Source: Brachyhypopomus gauderio (taxonomy: Eukaryota > Chordata > Actinopteri > Gymnotiformes > Hypopomidae). From it: a stretch of DNA of 64,000 nucleotides. A program made the translations under genes and the position numbers. Position 1 is the stretch's first letter, and every line of letters starts with the position of its first letter. Below the pieces are notes generated by a model that had not been told where the DNA came from, ran no database searches, and saw only the letters and a program-made list of their open reading frames with translations. Below are positions 1 through 33,699 of this stretch, piece after piece. Where the stretch lies: positions 13,708,410 to 13,772,409 of the forward strand of contig NC_135212.1 in NCBI RefSeq assembly GCF_052324685.1, read 5' to 3'.

Positions 1-6578
<6,578 letters not shown>

Positions 6579-6742
6579 CGCAGGAAACGCATCATCTTTC
6601 ACCAGGATCTGATCTCTGATCAGCTATTGTTTTTTATAAGGACAATTTTCAGTGCAACCTTTGTGCTGGCAAACAAAATTCTAAATTAGATTACCTTTTT
6701 TAGATTTCATAGACATTCTCTATGAAATATATCAGCGGTCTC

Positions 6743-6743
<1 letters not shown>

Positions 6744-6828
<85 letters not shown>
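6744..6828. repeat. TG microsatellite in stx18 3' UTR
   Basis: About 42 uninterrupted TG units, 165 bp after the stx18 stop and upstream of the candidate poly(A) signal, hence probably transcribed as UG in the 3' UTR. Confidence 0.9.
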
Positions 6829-6829
<1 letters not shown>

Positions 6830-6993
6830 AGCTGCCCCAGACACAAGTAGAGTTGTACTTCAGGTTGAATTTTAAATACTAATGACCTCTGTGGTCTAAA
6901 TCATCTCCATACCTACATATGGAATTGAAATGCCTGATTGTAACTTTATTGTATCAGTGATAACTTGCTGTATGAGAGTTTTGCTATTAAATG

Positions 6994-6999
6994 AATAAA
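6994..6999 (+). terminator. Candidate poly(A) signal of stx18
   Basis: AATAAA, 416 bp after the stop codon; the first canonical hexamer downstream. The 3' end itself is not proven. Confidence 0.5.
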
Positions 7000-7019
7000 T
7001 GTTTATCGGTCTTGATTTT

Positions 7020-8850
7020 TCTCAGCTGGTCTGAGCTGCTGGTTGCTAGGTAACTGAAGGAATTAATGGGCTGTCCACATTCCCATTAGTCATCTGTGTA
7101 AAACTGTGAGTCTCAGGTGATCATGGAGTTTGGATCATGTTTCTGAGTTCCTCAGAGGTTCTCATCTTTCTCATCATTTTCTCTCCCTATACTCACGCAA
7201 GGCAGCTCCAGCAAACGGTGACATGTGTTTGTGTGTGAGAGATTAATCAGTCAGAGAGAGAGAAATCAGTCTGAGAGAGAAATCAATGAGATCAATGAGT
7301 GAGAGTATTCAGTCAGATGTAATCAGACCGATCCTCCTGCTCTCCTGAACATAATATGTTCTTTATCAGACTGATGTCATGTTTCCACTGTGACCTTCAC
7401 ATGGAAAACACTCTTGGCACTGTCATAAAACATGGATGTATTTTATTGAGGTTTATATCCGCACACATTTCAGCAGGACACATTTATAATCCAACTCCTC
7501 TACTTGTTGAAGTTGCTGCATTCACAGACCTCTGGTTTAAAATGGCCCCTCCTGCTCCAAGAGGCCCAGGCCAGGTCAGCCGCTATTCACCTCCTATAAT
7601 CACTTCCTGTTCGGAGGGGACAGACATGGAGGGTCCCAGACAGCCACAGTGTGCCATGTTGTGTTGTAGATCGGGTTTAGAGCCATCAGCAGGGCTGGGT
7701 TTGCTCCCTGCTGCCACACCTGTGGTGAGTGAGGCTGAACCAGGACTGGGCTAAAACCTCCAGCCTGATGGGAGTTATGGGATGTCGCCAATGTTACAGG
7801 GAGTGACGGAGACGTGAGTGTGAGTGATGTGTATGTGTTTTGGGAAGAGGGAGGGGCAGGGTTCTGCTGGGATGTAGTTTCCACGGTGACGTCTTGTAGG
7901 TAACCCTAACTGCATATCTGTCTGCTGGACACGTTGGTGAAAGACCCGTCTTCACACGGCCAGATCTGAAGCTTTATGGTAACGCACACAAGACCTTGAA
8001 TAGTGTATCAATACAGTAATGTTTTGATGCAGTAATATATGGTGACTGCCCTCTTATCAATTCATGAAACGATACAATCATGGCTGTTTTGATATTTATG
8101 ATTGTTTATATAATTTATGATTGTTTATAATACCATTGTTTTTTACCCAGAGTGAAACTGATGAGTTTAACTGCAATATTGAAAAGAACCAGCAGGTTAA
8201 ACCCAACATTTACAAGTTGGGTAAACATGGGTGGAAAACTGATTCATTTATTTGTGTTTTAACATTTCTGAGTTCTAATAATATTCAGAATGAAATCTTT
8301 TCGTGTTACTGGAAGGTTCAAAACTTGCTACATTCAGAAATGTAATTATCATTTGTCTTCTTCATTCACGCACTACTGTTATTACCACTAATAGCAGCAG
8401 TAATAAGGTGCTGTATGATCAGAGTCTGTTGATCACATCTTTAACTGAGCAGATCCGTGTTCACCAGGCTAGCACCTGGTCACCATGGGAACATGGCCTG
8501 ACCGCCTGTTTTTTTCTTCCACAAAGAAATAAATCTGTCAGCCGTGTTTTAAGCCTGTGTGAAATCCAACCGTAGCAGCTTTGTGTTCGCGTGTGTGTAC
8601 CGGAGAGATGGAGGGAGGGAGGAACACACGTTCTCAACTTTAGAGACGTGTGAGATGCTTTCTGGAACATGTTTGTGTTGCCATAGTAATTGTATAAACC
8701 TGTCATGGTAATATAACAACATCTCAAGCTGTCTGGAGGTTCATATTCAGATACAGAAGCAGTCTGCATATACATCCTCTGGGGTTTGTATTTCACTCTA
8801 AGGAAGAGTGTTTAAGTATATTTGTGTGTGCATGTTCCTATGTATGTCGT
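7020..8850. other. Intergenic stx18-nsg1, no gene seen
   Basis: Convergent intergenic DNA. Short GAGAGA/ATCAGTC repeats lie near 7225-7320. Open frames at 7356-7754 and 8303-8575 have no recognisable domain and no splice support. Confidence 0.5.
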
Positions 8851-8856
8851 CAGTTA

Positions 8857-10293
8857 CAGTTTTTCTCAGTCGATTTGGTACATTTTTGATTTGGACTGGA
8901 ATCAATTTGTACAGCAATATTGTTTGACTGTAATGTTTACACTGCAATTTGTTGACAGAAACAAATCTGATTGACATTCAGAAAAGACAGACAGCTGACT
9001 GGAAAAACTGTAAAATTATATATTTTTTTAACTTATTCTACACATTCAAAACAACCTGAGCACATACAGCCTCCTCTTGTTGAGGTGTGAAAATGGAACC
9101 TCTGCCCCCTATGAGCTAGTCTTGATATCCTATATGGTATAAGAATGCAAAAATGCAAAACAAAAAAATTAATAATGTCAGAATTTATGTCAATGTGCAG
9201 CATTACAGCAGAGAGCACATTTCTGAATTACATACATGTTTTCTCTATGAAATGTTTGAACGATTGAAGACACAGTTGTTCTTCCAATATTCAGCTGCAC
9301 CCAGCAAACAGCTTCAGCCATTGTGAGACAATGACTTGCATGTAAAACATTGTAAAACATGGTCCAAGATTGTTGCCCTTATTTCACTGTTTTGACCCCT
9401 CAGGCTTACACCACAGTCTTACCCCTCTACACCACACAGTCTTACCCCTCTACACCACACAGTCTTACCCCTCTACACCACAGTCTTACCCCTCTACATC
9501 ACACAGTCTTACTCCTCTACACCACAGTCTTACCCCTCTACATCACACAGTCTTACCCCTCTACATCACAGTCTTACTCCTCTACACCACAGTCTTACCC
9601 CTCTACATCACAGTCTTACCCCTCTACACCACACAGTCTTACCCCTCTACACCACACAGTCTTACCCCTCTACATCACACAGTCTTACTCCTCTTCTTGG
9701 CTGTTCACCCTGTACATGGCCTCGTATTTCCATTATGAGACTTTGTGCTACTGCAGTGTTTAGCATCTATAAATGTTTGGAAATTACAGTAAAGGTTCAT
9801 GAGATGCACCTCTGACCTGTGGTTGAGACCATTGGTTGATCTAAACCTTCACAAACTCCCTTTCTTACTGTAACTGAATGTTCACCTGCGTGAATCAAAT
9901 TAATTAGGATTAATTACCAAAATGTAACAAAAATAAAATAAATAAATATAAAATGATGCCATAGACATTATGACAACATTATCAGCACTTTTGCATGTAA
10001 TGACCTAGGCGATGACCTAAAGACTAAATGTTTTGGAGGGTAAAACAATTCAACAAAGAATTCATAGAACACATTTTGATAAACATGACATAAGCAACTG
10101 ATAATGCAAAAAACAACAGTCAACTGTCCATGACCATTTGCAAAATGTACAAAAGCATTTGCAAAATGTGAAACACAAGGAGAAATGCAATTATGATGTG
10201 CACAAGTGACAATGAGATTTGGAGATTGAATGAGCAGTTTTGAGAATTTCAATTCTGATCTGAGAAATGAAGCAAATCGACTGAGAAAAACTG
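8857..10293. mobile_element. Candidate non-autonomous Tc1/mariner-type element
   Basis: CAGTTTTTCTCAGTCGATTT at 8857 is matched by its exact inverse ending at 10293, with TA on both outer sides (8855-8856, 10294-10295). Inverted ends plus a TA duplication fit the Tc1/mariner superfamily, but no transposase frame is visible in the 1.4-kb interior. A simple tandem array lies within it. Confidence 0.65.
9405..9685. repeat. 20-23-bp minisatellite inside the 8857-10293 element
   Basis: About 13 copies of CAC(CACA)GTCTTACCCCTCTA with length variants of about 20 and 23-24 bp. The repeating Tyr-Pro-Ser-Thr frames are artefacts. Confidence 0.9.
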
Positions 10294-10302
10294 TAATAAA
10301 TA

Positions 10303-10308
10303 TTTATT
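10303..10308 (-). terminator. Candidate poly(A) signal of nsg1
   Basis: TTTATT on the plus strand is AATAAA on the minus strand, 65 bp past the nsg1 stop, giving a very short 3' UTR. It sits only 8 bp outside the end of the 8857-10293 element. Confidence 0.45.
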
Positions 10309-10372
10309 CACGTGCTTAGGCAAGAAAGTGCATGCCTGCAAGTGGGTGTGTGTGGATGGGTGTGTGTGTGTG

Positions 10373-10844
10373 TTAGGCAGGGCTCTGCTCTGTCTTGGTC
10401 TGCTGCTGTAAGAGTTTCTCCTGTGCGGTGAAGCTCCCCCAGGGTGAGACGGAGCGTGTCATCGTCTGTTTGGGCACGTTGTAGTGGTTTATGATTGTGA
10501 AGAGACGTCCGCGCCCAGCTGGCCCAGGAGGGGGGTAGTAACCATACACCCCGACGGGCGTGCACCCGCCCTGCTGCAGAGAGAGGAGGGACTTAGTCAC
10601 TATAGTAACCATACACCCCGACGGGCGTGCACCCGCCCTGCTGCAGAGAGAGGAGGGGCTTAGTCACTATAGTAACCATACACCCCGACGGGCGTGCACC
10701 CACCCTGCTGCAGAGAGAGGAGGGGCATAGTCACTATAGTAACCATACACCCCGACGGGCGTGCACCCGTCCTGCTGCAGAGAGAGGAGGGGCTTAGTCA
10801 CTATAGTAACCATACACCCCCATACACACCATTCACTTCTTATG

Positions 10845-10883
<39 letters not shown>

Positions 10884-11250
10884 TTTCTTACTGTATAGGT
10901 AAATCCATCCGGACAGGGTTGTTCAAACTGATACACCTTAAACATGACCAGGAACACCACACACATCAGGAACGCAAGAGCGCACAGCACCAGCAGGGCC
11001 ATCTGCAGACAGAGAGCAGCACACCTGTTATACACACACACAGCAGCAAACCTGTTATACACACACACACAGACACAGAGAGCAGCAAACCTGTTATACA
11101 CACACACACACACACACACAGAGCAGCACACCTGATATACACACACACACACAGGGTTGCCACCTCATTATACACACACACACACACACACAGAGCAGCA
11201 AACCTGTTATATACACACACACACACACACACACAGAGCAGCAAACCTGT

Positions 11251-11324
<74 letters not shown>

Positions 11325-11469
11325 GCTGCCACCCCTTTATATACTCAGATTCACACACAAAGGGCATCTATCCTGTTGTACACCCACTTAGTAATACACA
11401 CACACAGGCACCCCATCATACACTTGCTAATATATACACACACACACGTAGAGGGCTGCCTCTATATAT

Positions 11470-11504
<35 letters not shown>

Positions 11505-14201
11505 CCTGGTAACCATACACACACAACTAGGTTGTGCTGTGGTTGGTGGGTGTGAGGGTGTGCTGTCATTGGTGGGTGGGTGGATAGATATAAATACACT
11601 GGTACACAATATTTACAAAAGTATTTGCTCACCTTCCTTGACTCACATATGAGCTTAAGTGACATCCCATTCCTAATCTATAGGGTTTAATATGACGTTG
11701 GTTCACCCTTTGCAGCTAGAACAGCTTCAACTCCTCTGAGAAGGCTGTCCACAAGGTTTAGGAGTGTGTTTATGGGGAGTTTTGACCATTCTTCCAGAAG
11801 TGCATTTGTGAGGTCACATACTGATGTTGGACGAGAAGGCCTGGCTCTCAGTCTCCGCTCTAATTCATCCCAAAGGTGTTCTATCGGGTGGAGGTCAGGA
11901 CTCTGTACAGGTCAGTCAAGTTCATCCACACCAGACTCTACCATCCATGTCTTTATGGACCTTGCTTTGTGCACTGGTGCACAGTCATGTTGGAAGATGA
12001 AAGGGCCAGCTCCAAACTGTTCCCACAAAGGGAGCTTGGTGTGCTTTACACCACTGCATCTGACGCTTTGCATTGCACTTGGTGATGTATGGCTTGGATG
12101 CAGCTGCTCGACCATGGAAACCCATTCTATGAAGCTCTGTGCACACTGTGCTGGGCCACATGAAGTTTGGATGTCTGTAGTGATTGACTCTTCGCACTAT
12201 GTGTTTCAGCATCCGCTGACTTGCTCCATCAGTTTACGTGTCCTACCACTTCATGGCTGAGATGCTGTTGTTCCCAAACTCTCCCATTTTCTTATAATAC
12301 AGCTGACCATTGACTGTGCAATATTTAGGAGGAGGATATTTCACGATAAATTTGTTGCACATTGTTGCACAGGTGGCATCCTATCACAGTTCCACACTGG
12401 AAATCACTGAGCTCCTGAGAGCGAACCATTCTTTCACAAATGTTTGTTAAAATAGTCTGCATGCCTAGGTGCTTAATTTTATACACCTGTGGCTATGGAA
12501 GTGATTGGAACACCTGACTCTGATAACTTGGATGGGTGAGCGAATACTTTAGGCAATATAGTGTATGTACAGGGGTCACACTTTGGGGCCCAGGTTGGAC
12601 TCTCACACTCTTTTATGGGCAGTAACTTAGAAACTAAACCCAGCTGGGGGAGGAGGATGCTGAGAATGGACCAACACACTCACAGGTGTTACAGCACTGA
12701 CTATAACACACACAGTATCACTCGGTTACAGCACTGACTATAACACACACAGCATCACTCGGTTACAGCACTGACTATAACACACACAGTATCACTCGGT
12801 TACAGCACTGACTATAACACACACAGCATCACTCGGTTACAGCACTGACTATAACACACACAGCATCACTCGGTTACAGCACTGACTAACACACACAGCA
12901 TCACTCGGTTACAGCACTGACTATAACACACACAGCATCACTCGGTTACAGCACTGACTATAACACACACAGCATCACTCGGTTACAGCACTGACTATAA
13001 CACACACAGCATCACTCGGTTACAGCACTGACTATAACACACACAGCATCACTCGGTTACAGCACTGACTATAACACACACAGCATCACTCGGTTACAGC
13101 ACTGACTATAACACACACAGCATCACTCGGTTACAGCACTGAATATAACACACACAGCATCACTCGGTTACAGCACTGACTATAACACACACAGCATCAC
13201 TCGGTTACAGCACTGACTATAACACACACAGCATCACTCGGTTACAGCACTGACTATAACACACACAGCATCACTCGGTTACAGCACTGACTATAACACA
13301 CACAGCATCACTCGGTTACAGCACTGACTATAACACACACAGCATCACTCGGTTACAGCACTGAATATAACACACACAGCATCACTCGGTTACAGCACTG
13401 ACTATAACACACACAGCATCACTCGGTTACAGCACTGACTATAACACACACAGCATCACTCGGTTACAGCACTGACTATAACACACAGGCTATAGTTTGA
13501 TTTTGTTTTTTTCTATATCTCATTTGTCTCCATTACACTGGGAATTGAGAGAGAATCAAGATCAGGATGGACACACTTACTTTCACTCGTTCGGACGCTA
13601 CATCAGTGATGCTCACACTAAAGTCACTGATTTTGGGGGTGCGGCATTTCCCTTTCTTCCTCTCCTCCGTGTAGTCCTCTCTGGTCTTCACCACCACCTG
13701 CCAACACAACACCACCTGCTTTCACATGGAGTGTGTGTGTGTGTGTTTTAGATGACATGTAGCCTATATGTGACAAACGCCCTGTGACCACAGTGTTTCC
13801 TGAAAAATGAAACTAAATGACATTTTGGTTCCTATTGATTTTGCAGCTTTTGTTTAGGCTGGAGTTACACAGGTGACGGAGGCTTGCAGCTAACAACTGG
13901 ACTTTTGAGGACTTAATGTTCACAACAGCTCTCCGATGTGCACCTGGACCACATCTGTACACACGCAAGGTGACATGATGGACGTGATGGTGGAAAACGA
14001 TTTGTCACGTACATAAACTGCGCTGTGAAAACACAAACCCTAAGCAGCATATGGTCGGTATGAATCTCTCACCTTCTCCGGGTCTGCGGTCTGCAGCTGA
14101 CTGGCGTCCAGAGGCGAGATGAGTGGGATGGAGTCAAATCCGTCCTCTGCGGCCCATTTAGCGCCGTTTTTCTCAACGAAATTATTGCCCAGTTTCACCA
14201 T
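10373..14201 (-). CDS. nsg1: Neuronal vesicle trafficking-associated protein 1 (NEEP21-like)
   Basis: Four coding exons on the minus strand, 14201-14073, 13697-13581, 11002-10892 and 10573-10373, give 185 residues, the length I know for human NSG1. The N-terminus [13 protein letters not shown], the [14 protein letters not shown] segment, one membrane span (about residues 83-103, [20 protein letters not shown]), EQPCPDGF and [18 protein letters not shown] are family hallmarks. Family knowledge: a brain-enriched single-pass endosomal protein that aids recycling of AMPA and other receptors. All introns are phase 0. The exon 4 acceptor lies in a 67-bp tandem array (see repeat), and only the innermost copy keeps the frame open to the true C-terminus. 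Intron 2 holds a decayed Tc1 copy and a 37-bp satellite. Convergent with stx18, as in other vertebrates. Confidence 0.95.
10547..10826. repeat. 67-bp tandem duplication of the nsg1 exon 4 acceptor
   Basis: The block starting CACCCCGACGGGCGTGCACC occurs at 10547, 10614, 10681 and 10748 (exact 67-bp spacing), with a fifth partial copy after 10800. Each unit contains the minus-strand acceptor CTCTGCAG plus the first 13 codons of exon 4. The copy at 10573 continues into the coding exon; the outer three lead to an in-frame TAA. Confidence 0.93.
11020..11510. repeat. CA-rich compound repeat in nsg1 intron 2
   Basis: CA runs separated by copies of AGCAGCAAACCTGTTATA and later CAGGGCTGCCACC form an irregular minisatellite just upstream (minus sense) of exon 3. 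Confidence 0.88.
11597..12563 (-). mobile_element. Decayed Tc1-like transposon, copy A
   Basis: The ends (TACACT..AAAAGTATTTGCTCACC near 11595 and GAGCGAATACTTTAGGCAATATAGTGTA near 12565) are imperfect inverted repeats, with TA at the borders. The interior is a minus-strand Tc1-like transposase gene broken by many changes. Compared with the related copy at 46830-47906 it lacks roughly 270 bp of the middle (junction near 12030), so it cannot encode a working enzyme. Confidence 0.85.
12688..13488. repeat. 37-bp minisatellite in nsg1 intron 2
   Basis: About 21 copies of a 37-bp unit (CACTGACTATAACACACACA then GCATCACTCGGTTACAG), very homogeneous. The array ends 93 bp before the exon 2 donor (minus sense). 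Confidence 0.95.
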
Positions 14202-14495
14202 TTTGCTGACCTTGTATTAACGTCTCCGTGAGAATCCTTGAAAGAGGGAAACATCGCATCTACTACTCGCCTTTTGCAATAAAATAACAAGGATTTTGTG
14301 TTTTACCCTAAACATCGCATGAGAAATTCTGAGGTACGTGGTTCTGTGAAAGAGCGTCTAGTAGCGACTATTACACGCATGCTTTAATTCACTTATATTA
14401 ACATCTTATATCTAATAAACTAAGCATATTTCCTTTGTCGTTTGGAGAACCACAACACGATCTGTGTCGCACACTAAACAGATAACTCGGAGATG

Positions 14496-14568
<73 letters not shown>

Positions 14569-14900
14569 CTGTCCAAACACACACCAGTCCGGGTGATTTA
14601 CCGGCTCCGCGCAGGAGGTGTCTGGATAAACGGGACGGTAACGTTGTTGTTGTTGCAGATCCGGTGCTCGGTGAGCGCGCGAGACTAGGAGAGGCAGCCG
14701 GTGATGTAACGGCAGCGCGAGCTGAATCCACGAAGCGCCTGGAGAGCGCGAGGAGGAGCACTGATCTCCTGAAGTTCAGCAGGAGCGCATCTGGACGCTC
14801 AATAAACTGCATTGATGATGTAAATGAAGACACGAATAGCCTACACTGTCTGAGGCCTGAACGGATGTGCATAAAGGTGTATTGCGTCTAAATAAAAGAG
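14202..14900 (-). promoter_or_regulatory. nsg1 upstream / probable promoter region
   Basis: GC-richer DNA (14590-14790) upstream of the nsg1 start, containing a CT run at 14499-14556 and a short CA run. No TATA box was recognised; the transcription start is unknown. Confidence 0.35.
14499..14568. repeat. CT then CA microsatellite
   Basis: About 29 CT units followed by about 6 CA units, near the nsg1 5' end. Confidence 0.93.
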
Positions 14901-15071
14901 CACAACGGGATATTCAGGTTGTAAAGATTGTGAAAGGTATTATTGGATATTATTTGATACCTTTTATTACGATTTAGTTATCAATCTACGTTCCAACTCT
15001 CACCTATGGTCACCTTTGGTTAGTGACCAAAAGAATGAGATCACAAATACAACCAGGTGAAGTGAGTTTTC

Positions 15072-15330
15072 TCCACAGGGTGTCCCGGCTCGCACTTAGA
15101 GATCAGGTGTGTAGTACGGTCATCCGGGACAGACTAGGAGTAGAGACGCTGCTTCTCCATGTGTAGAGGAGCCAACTGAGGTGGTTGGGGGATCTGGTCT
15201 GGATGCCACCTGGACGCCTCTGTGGTGAGGGGCATGTCCTAGAAGACCCAGGACACGCTGGAGAGATTATGTCTCTCAGCTGTGCTGGAAATGCTTTGGT
15301 ATCCCCCATAAGAGCTGAGGTGGTCAGGGA
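15072..15330 (+). mobile_element. Fish LINE (Rex/RTE-type) 3' fragment
   Basis: Plus-strand translation gives broken pieces of a conserved C-terminal block of fish non-LTR elements (SRLALRDQV, VIRDRLGVETLLLH, LRWLGDLVWMPPGRL, GHVLEDPGHA). Stops and indels interrupt it. A second fragment of what seems the same family, including its tail, is at 50030-50256. Confidence 0.65.
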
Positions 15331-15339
15331 CCTATTTTA

Positions 15340-16299
15340 TCAAGAACATTACGATGCATTACAACACTGAGAAATACCATAAATACTAAATTTTTTTGAG
15401 TCCTACCCATTGCTGTCCTGACGTCTGTGGCTGTGATTGAGCTGAGATGATGATCTGGCCCTTAGGACCCATGAGAACACAGTGAACCATCTAGTGGAAG
15501 GTGATGAACACCCCAGGGTGTCAGTCTACACAGAGAACAGCGTGTCTGGACCTTAAACGTGAGGTCTATATCAGTGCCTAGTACACCTGAATCAGCATTC
15601 AACACCACTGAAGCCTCGTTGAATTGCACATGGCCCACCAAACTAGTTTTAGAATGGCAGCAGTTTGTATAATGATTGTGATGTTTTCTTCCATTGCGTT
15701 TCCTGACCAATCTGTCTCTCTTTCTGTCTGTCTCTCTCTCTTTCTCTCTCTGGTCCAGACCGAGTTAAAGCGTTAGCTGAAACGATGTGCTTTGGTAATT
15801 ATCCCAGTTTCACTGGTTGCTAGGCTACAAGCCAGTGCTCAGGGAGGGTGCAGTAGAGGACACACTGCCGTCACTGTAAGGATGTTATGAGGTGAAGTCA
15901 GTGTAACTCAACGTTAGTTCACTATAACCTGTCAGGATGGGTAGGAGAGGTGTGTGTATGTGTGTGTGTGGTACTTCAAGGCTCCAGAGTCCAGACACAA
16001 TGTACAGTACAAACAGTGTGGATTAAATAATAAGAAGGCAGGATGGGTTTAATTTAATTTTAACTAAGGGTTTAACTTTTAATTAAAACAACCTGCATGT
16101 TCACATAAACCAGTCATGGGAGCCAAAACCTCCTTATGTACTGTATGTCTGTATTTCTTCAGAGATCTTCTTTGTGCTCACTGTGGATACAGCTGCTTTG
16201 TGCAGTGGGAATGTGTACGGACTCACAGCTGTACGGGGAACTCACACACTCACTGGTCCACGTCACTGTCACTCACAGCTGTCCTGGGAACTCACACAC
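15340..16299. other. Intergenic nsg1-zbtb49, no gene seen
   Basis: No exon or element was recognised between the LINE fragment and the zbtb49 stop. AT-rich stretches near 16035-16090 contain ATTAAA on the minus strand that could serve as the zbtb49 poly(A) signal. A roughly 54-bp partial duplication (GGAACTCACACACTCACTGG) lies near 16235-16325, overlapping the end of the gene. Confidence 0.4.
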
Positions 16300-24326
<8,027 letters not shown>

Positions 24327-24339
24327 CACCGCACCCTGC

Positions 24340-24342
24340 CTG

Positions 24343-24376
<34 letters not shown>

Positions 24377-24542
24377 ACCCACACAGACACATGCACATAA
24401 AGACCCAACACAGACACACACAAACACGCACACACACACACACACACACAGACTCAACACAGACACCCACCCACACAGACACATGCACACACAGACCCAA
24501 CACAGACACACACGCACACACACACATGCGCGCGCGCGCACA

Positions 24543-24598
<56 letters not shown>
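24340..24598. repeat. CA-rich region at zbtb49 first coding exon
   Basis: CA, CACG and ACAGACAC units fill the sequence just upstream (minus sense TG) of the first coding exon's acceptor (GGCAGGCAG near 24337). The many long frames here are repeat artefacts. Confidence 0.93.
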
Positions 24599-24889
24599 AC
24601 GAGGTTAAACCCCACACTGGGCTCACACTCCCAGTGAGCTGCATGGTGAATGCACGTTTCTGAAGTCACGCGTTCAGAGTTACATTATTTTGCGTTGTCC
24701 ACACTTAAGACTTCACAACTTTACACGATGCAGGAACAACCGAATACTAACGTAAAGCTAAACGATTCAAAGCGTAATTAAAAACATCAGACAAACCCAA
24801 CGTTGTTTATTGAGTACGATAAGACACACACATGTAGTATCCGCGCATGGACGCGGAGTAGAAGAGTAAATATGTCAGTGTTGTTAAAA

Positions 24890-25160
24890 CCTCCTCACCT
24901 TCACTCCGGACGACGGACGCCGCGGACCCGCCGCGTCACTTCCGCTTTAGGCGTCGCCACGTTACAGTGATGCGCTAGTCTGAGCGATGTGAGAAACACT
25001 GGGATATGTACATGTACTTACTTTAGTGAAGTAAAGTGTACTTTAGTGAAGTAACGTGTACTTTACGAACGCGTCACGAGGTTTGTAAGGCTGAATATTG
25101 TCTGCGAGGAGGCGGCTGTTATGGAACCATAGGTGAGGTGCTGTGAGGCTGCACGGAAGG
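24890..25160. promoter_or_regulatory. Bidirectional zbtb49-lyar promoter region
   Basis: The genes diverge with about 1.2 kb between start codons. A GC-rich core holds a minus-strand donor GAAG/GTGAGG ending a candidate zbtb49 5' UTR exon at 24899, an ETS-type CACTTCCGC at 24937-24945, and downstream a plus-strand donor GGAAG/GTAAAT near 25159 for a candidate lyar first exon. The lyar coding exon acceptor is TTTCAG at 25501-25506. No TATA box. Start sites are inferred. Confidence 0.55.
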
Positions 25161-25528
25161 TAAATACCGGTGCACTCCACTGCCGGCGTGGTCTCGCGTT
25201 CAGAACTTTTCTGGTTTTGACCAGGACCGGATATATTTAACTAGACAAATAACGCGGGTGACTCTGGTGTAAATCGGCTACTTTTCTGACTTGACATTAA
25301 AAGACAACAGGAAAGGTGCAGAGAGTATTGAGCCAGGCCGTTAGTTTAATAAATGAGAGTTGCCTCTCTGAACAGAACTAGGTAGTTTATGTTTCGGAAC
25401 CGTCCTGACTTGGTCTGATCCGTGATCTGTACCGGACATCACTGCGGTACTGAAGGTCACACATCGGACACATCGGTTAGTCCAGTTAATGTTAATAGTG
25501 TTTCAGGGTTGAGTTTGGCTGGACCACG

Positions 25529-33328
<7,800 letters not shown>

Positions 33329-33402
33329 TGTTGAATGTACAACTACAGTGACCATGCACATGTAACTGAGAACTGTTTATGTATCACATTTACATTTCTT
33401 AA

Positions 33403-33408
33403 AATAAA
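33403..33408 (+). terminator. Candidate poly(A) signal of lyar
   Basis: AATAAA 75 bp after the lyar stop, followed by a T-run. Confidence 0.6.
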
Positions 33409-33699
33409 TGTAATTTTTTTATTCTTAAAAAATGAACAAATATGTTGCCTTTTTAAGCCAAGTGTACAACCATAAAAATAGACTAGCTTACAGCTCACAA
33501 ATTTACAGTTATATGAAAAACAAGATAAAGGAAATTCTCAATTGTCAATTCTCCCATCTCAGATCTCCGTGTCTCTGTGGTCGTTTTTTCGTGCTTTGCT
33601 GCTCTTCCGGCCTGTTTCAGTCAGGGATTAAGAATGAGGTCTCTTCACAACAAACGTATCGGGTTGTTTAAACATTACAGTGCAACAATGCTGTTGTAT

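Noticed and set aside
7356-7884. Overlapping plus (132 codons) and minus (94 codons) frames
   Set aside because: No splice signals, no recognisable domain, no conserved neighbour expected between stx18 and nsg1.
11766-12260. 164-codon plus-strand frame
   Set aside because: Antisense of the decayed Tc1 transposase in copy A.
12688-13488. CRISPR-like regular array
   Set aside because: Units are contiguous 37-bp copies without unique spacers; a eukaryotic minisatellite. The same applies to arrays at 2814, 4574, 31114 and 48270.
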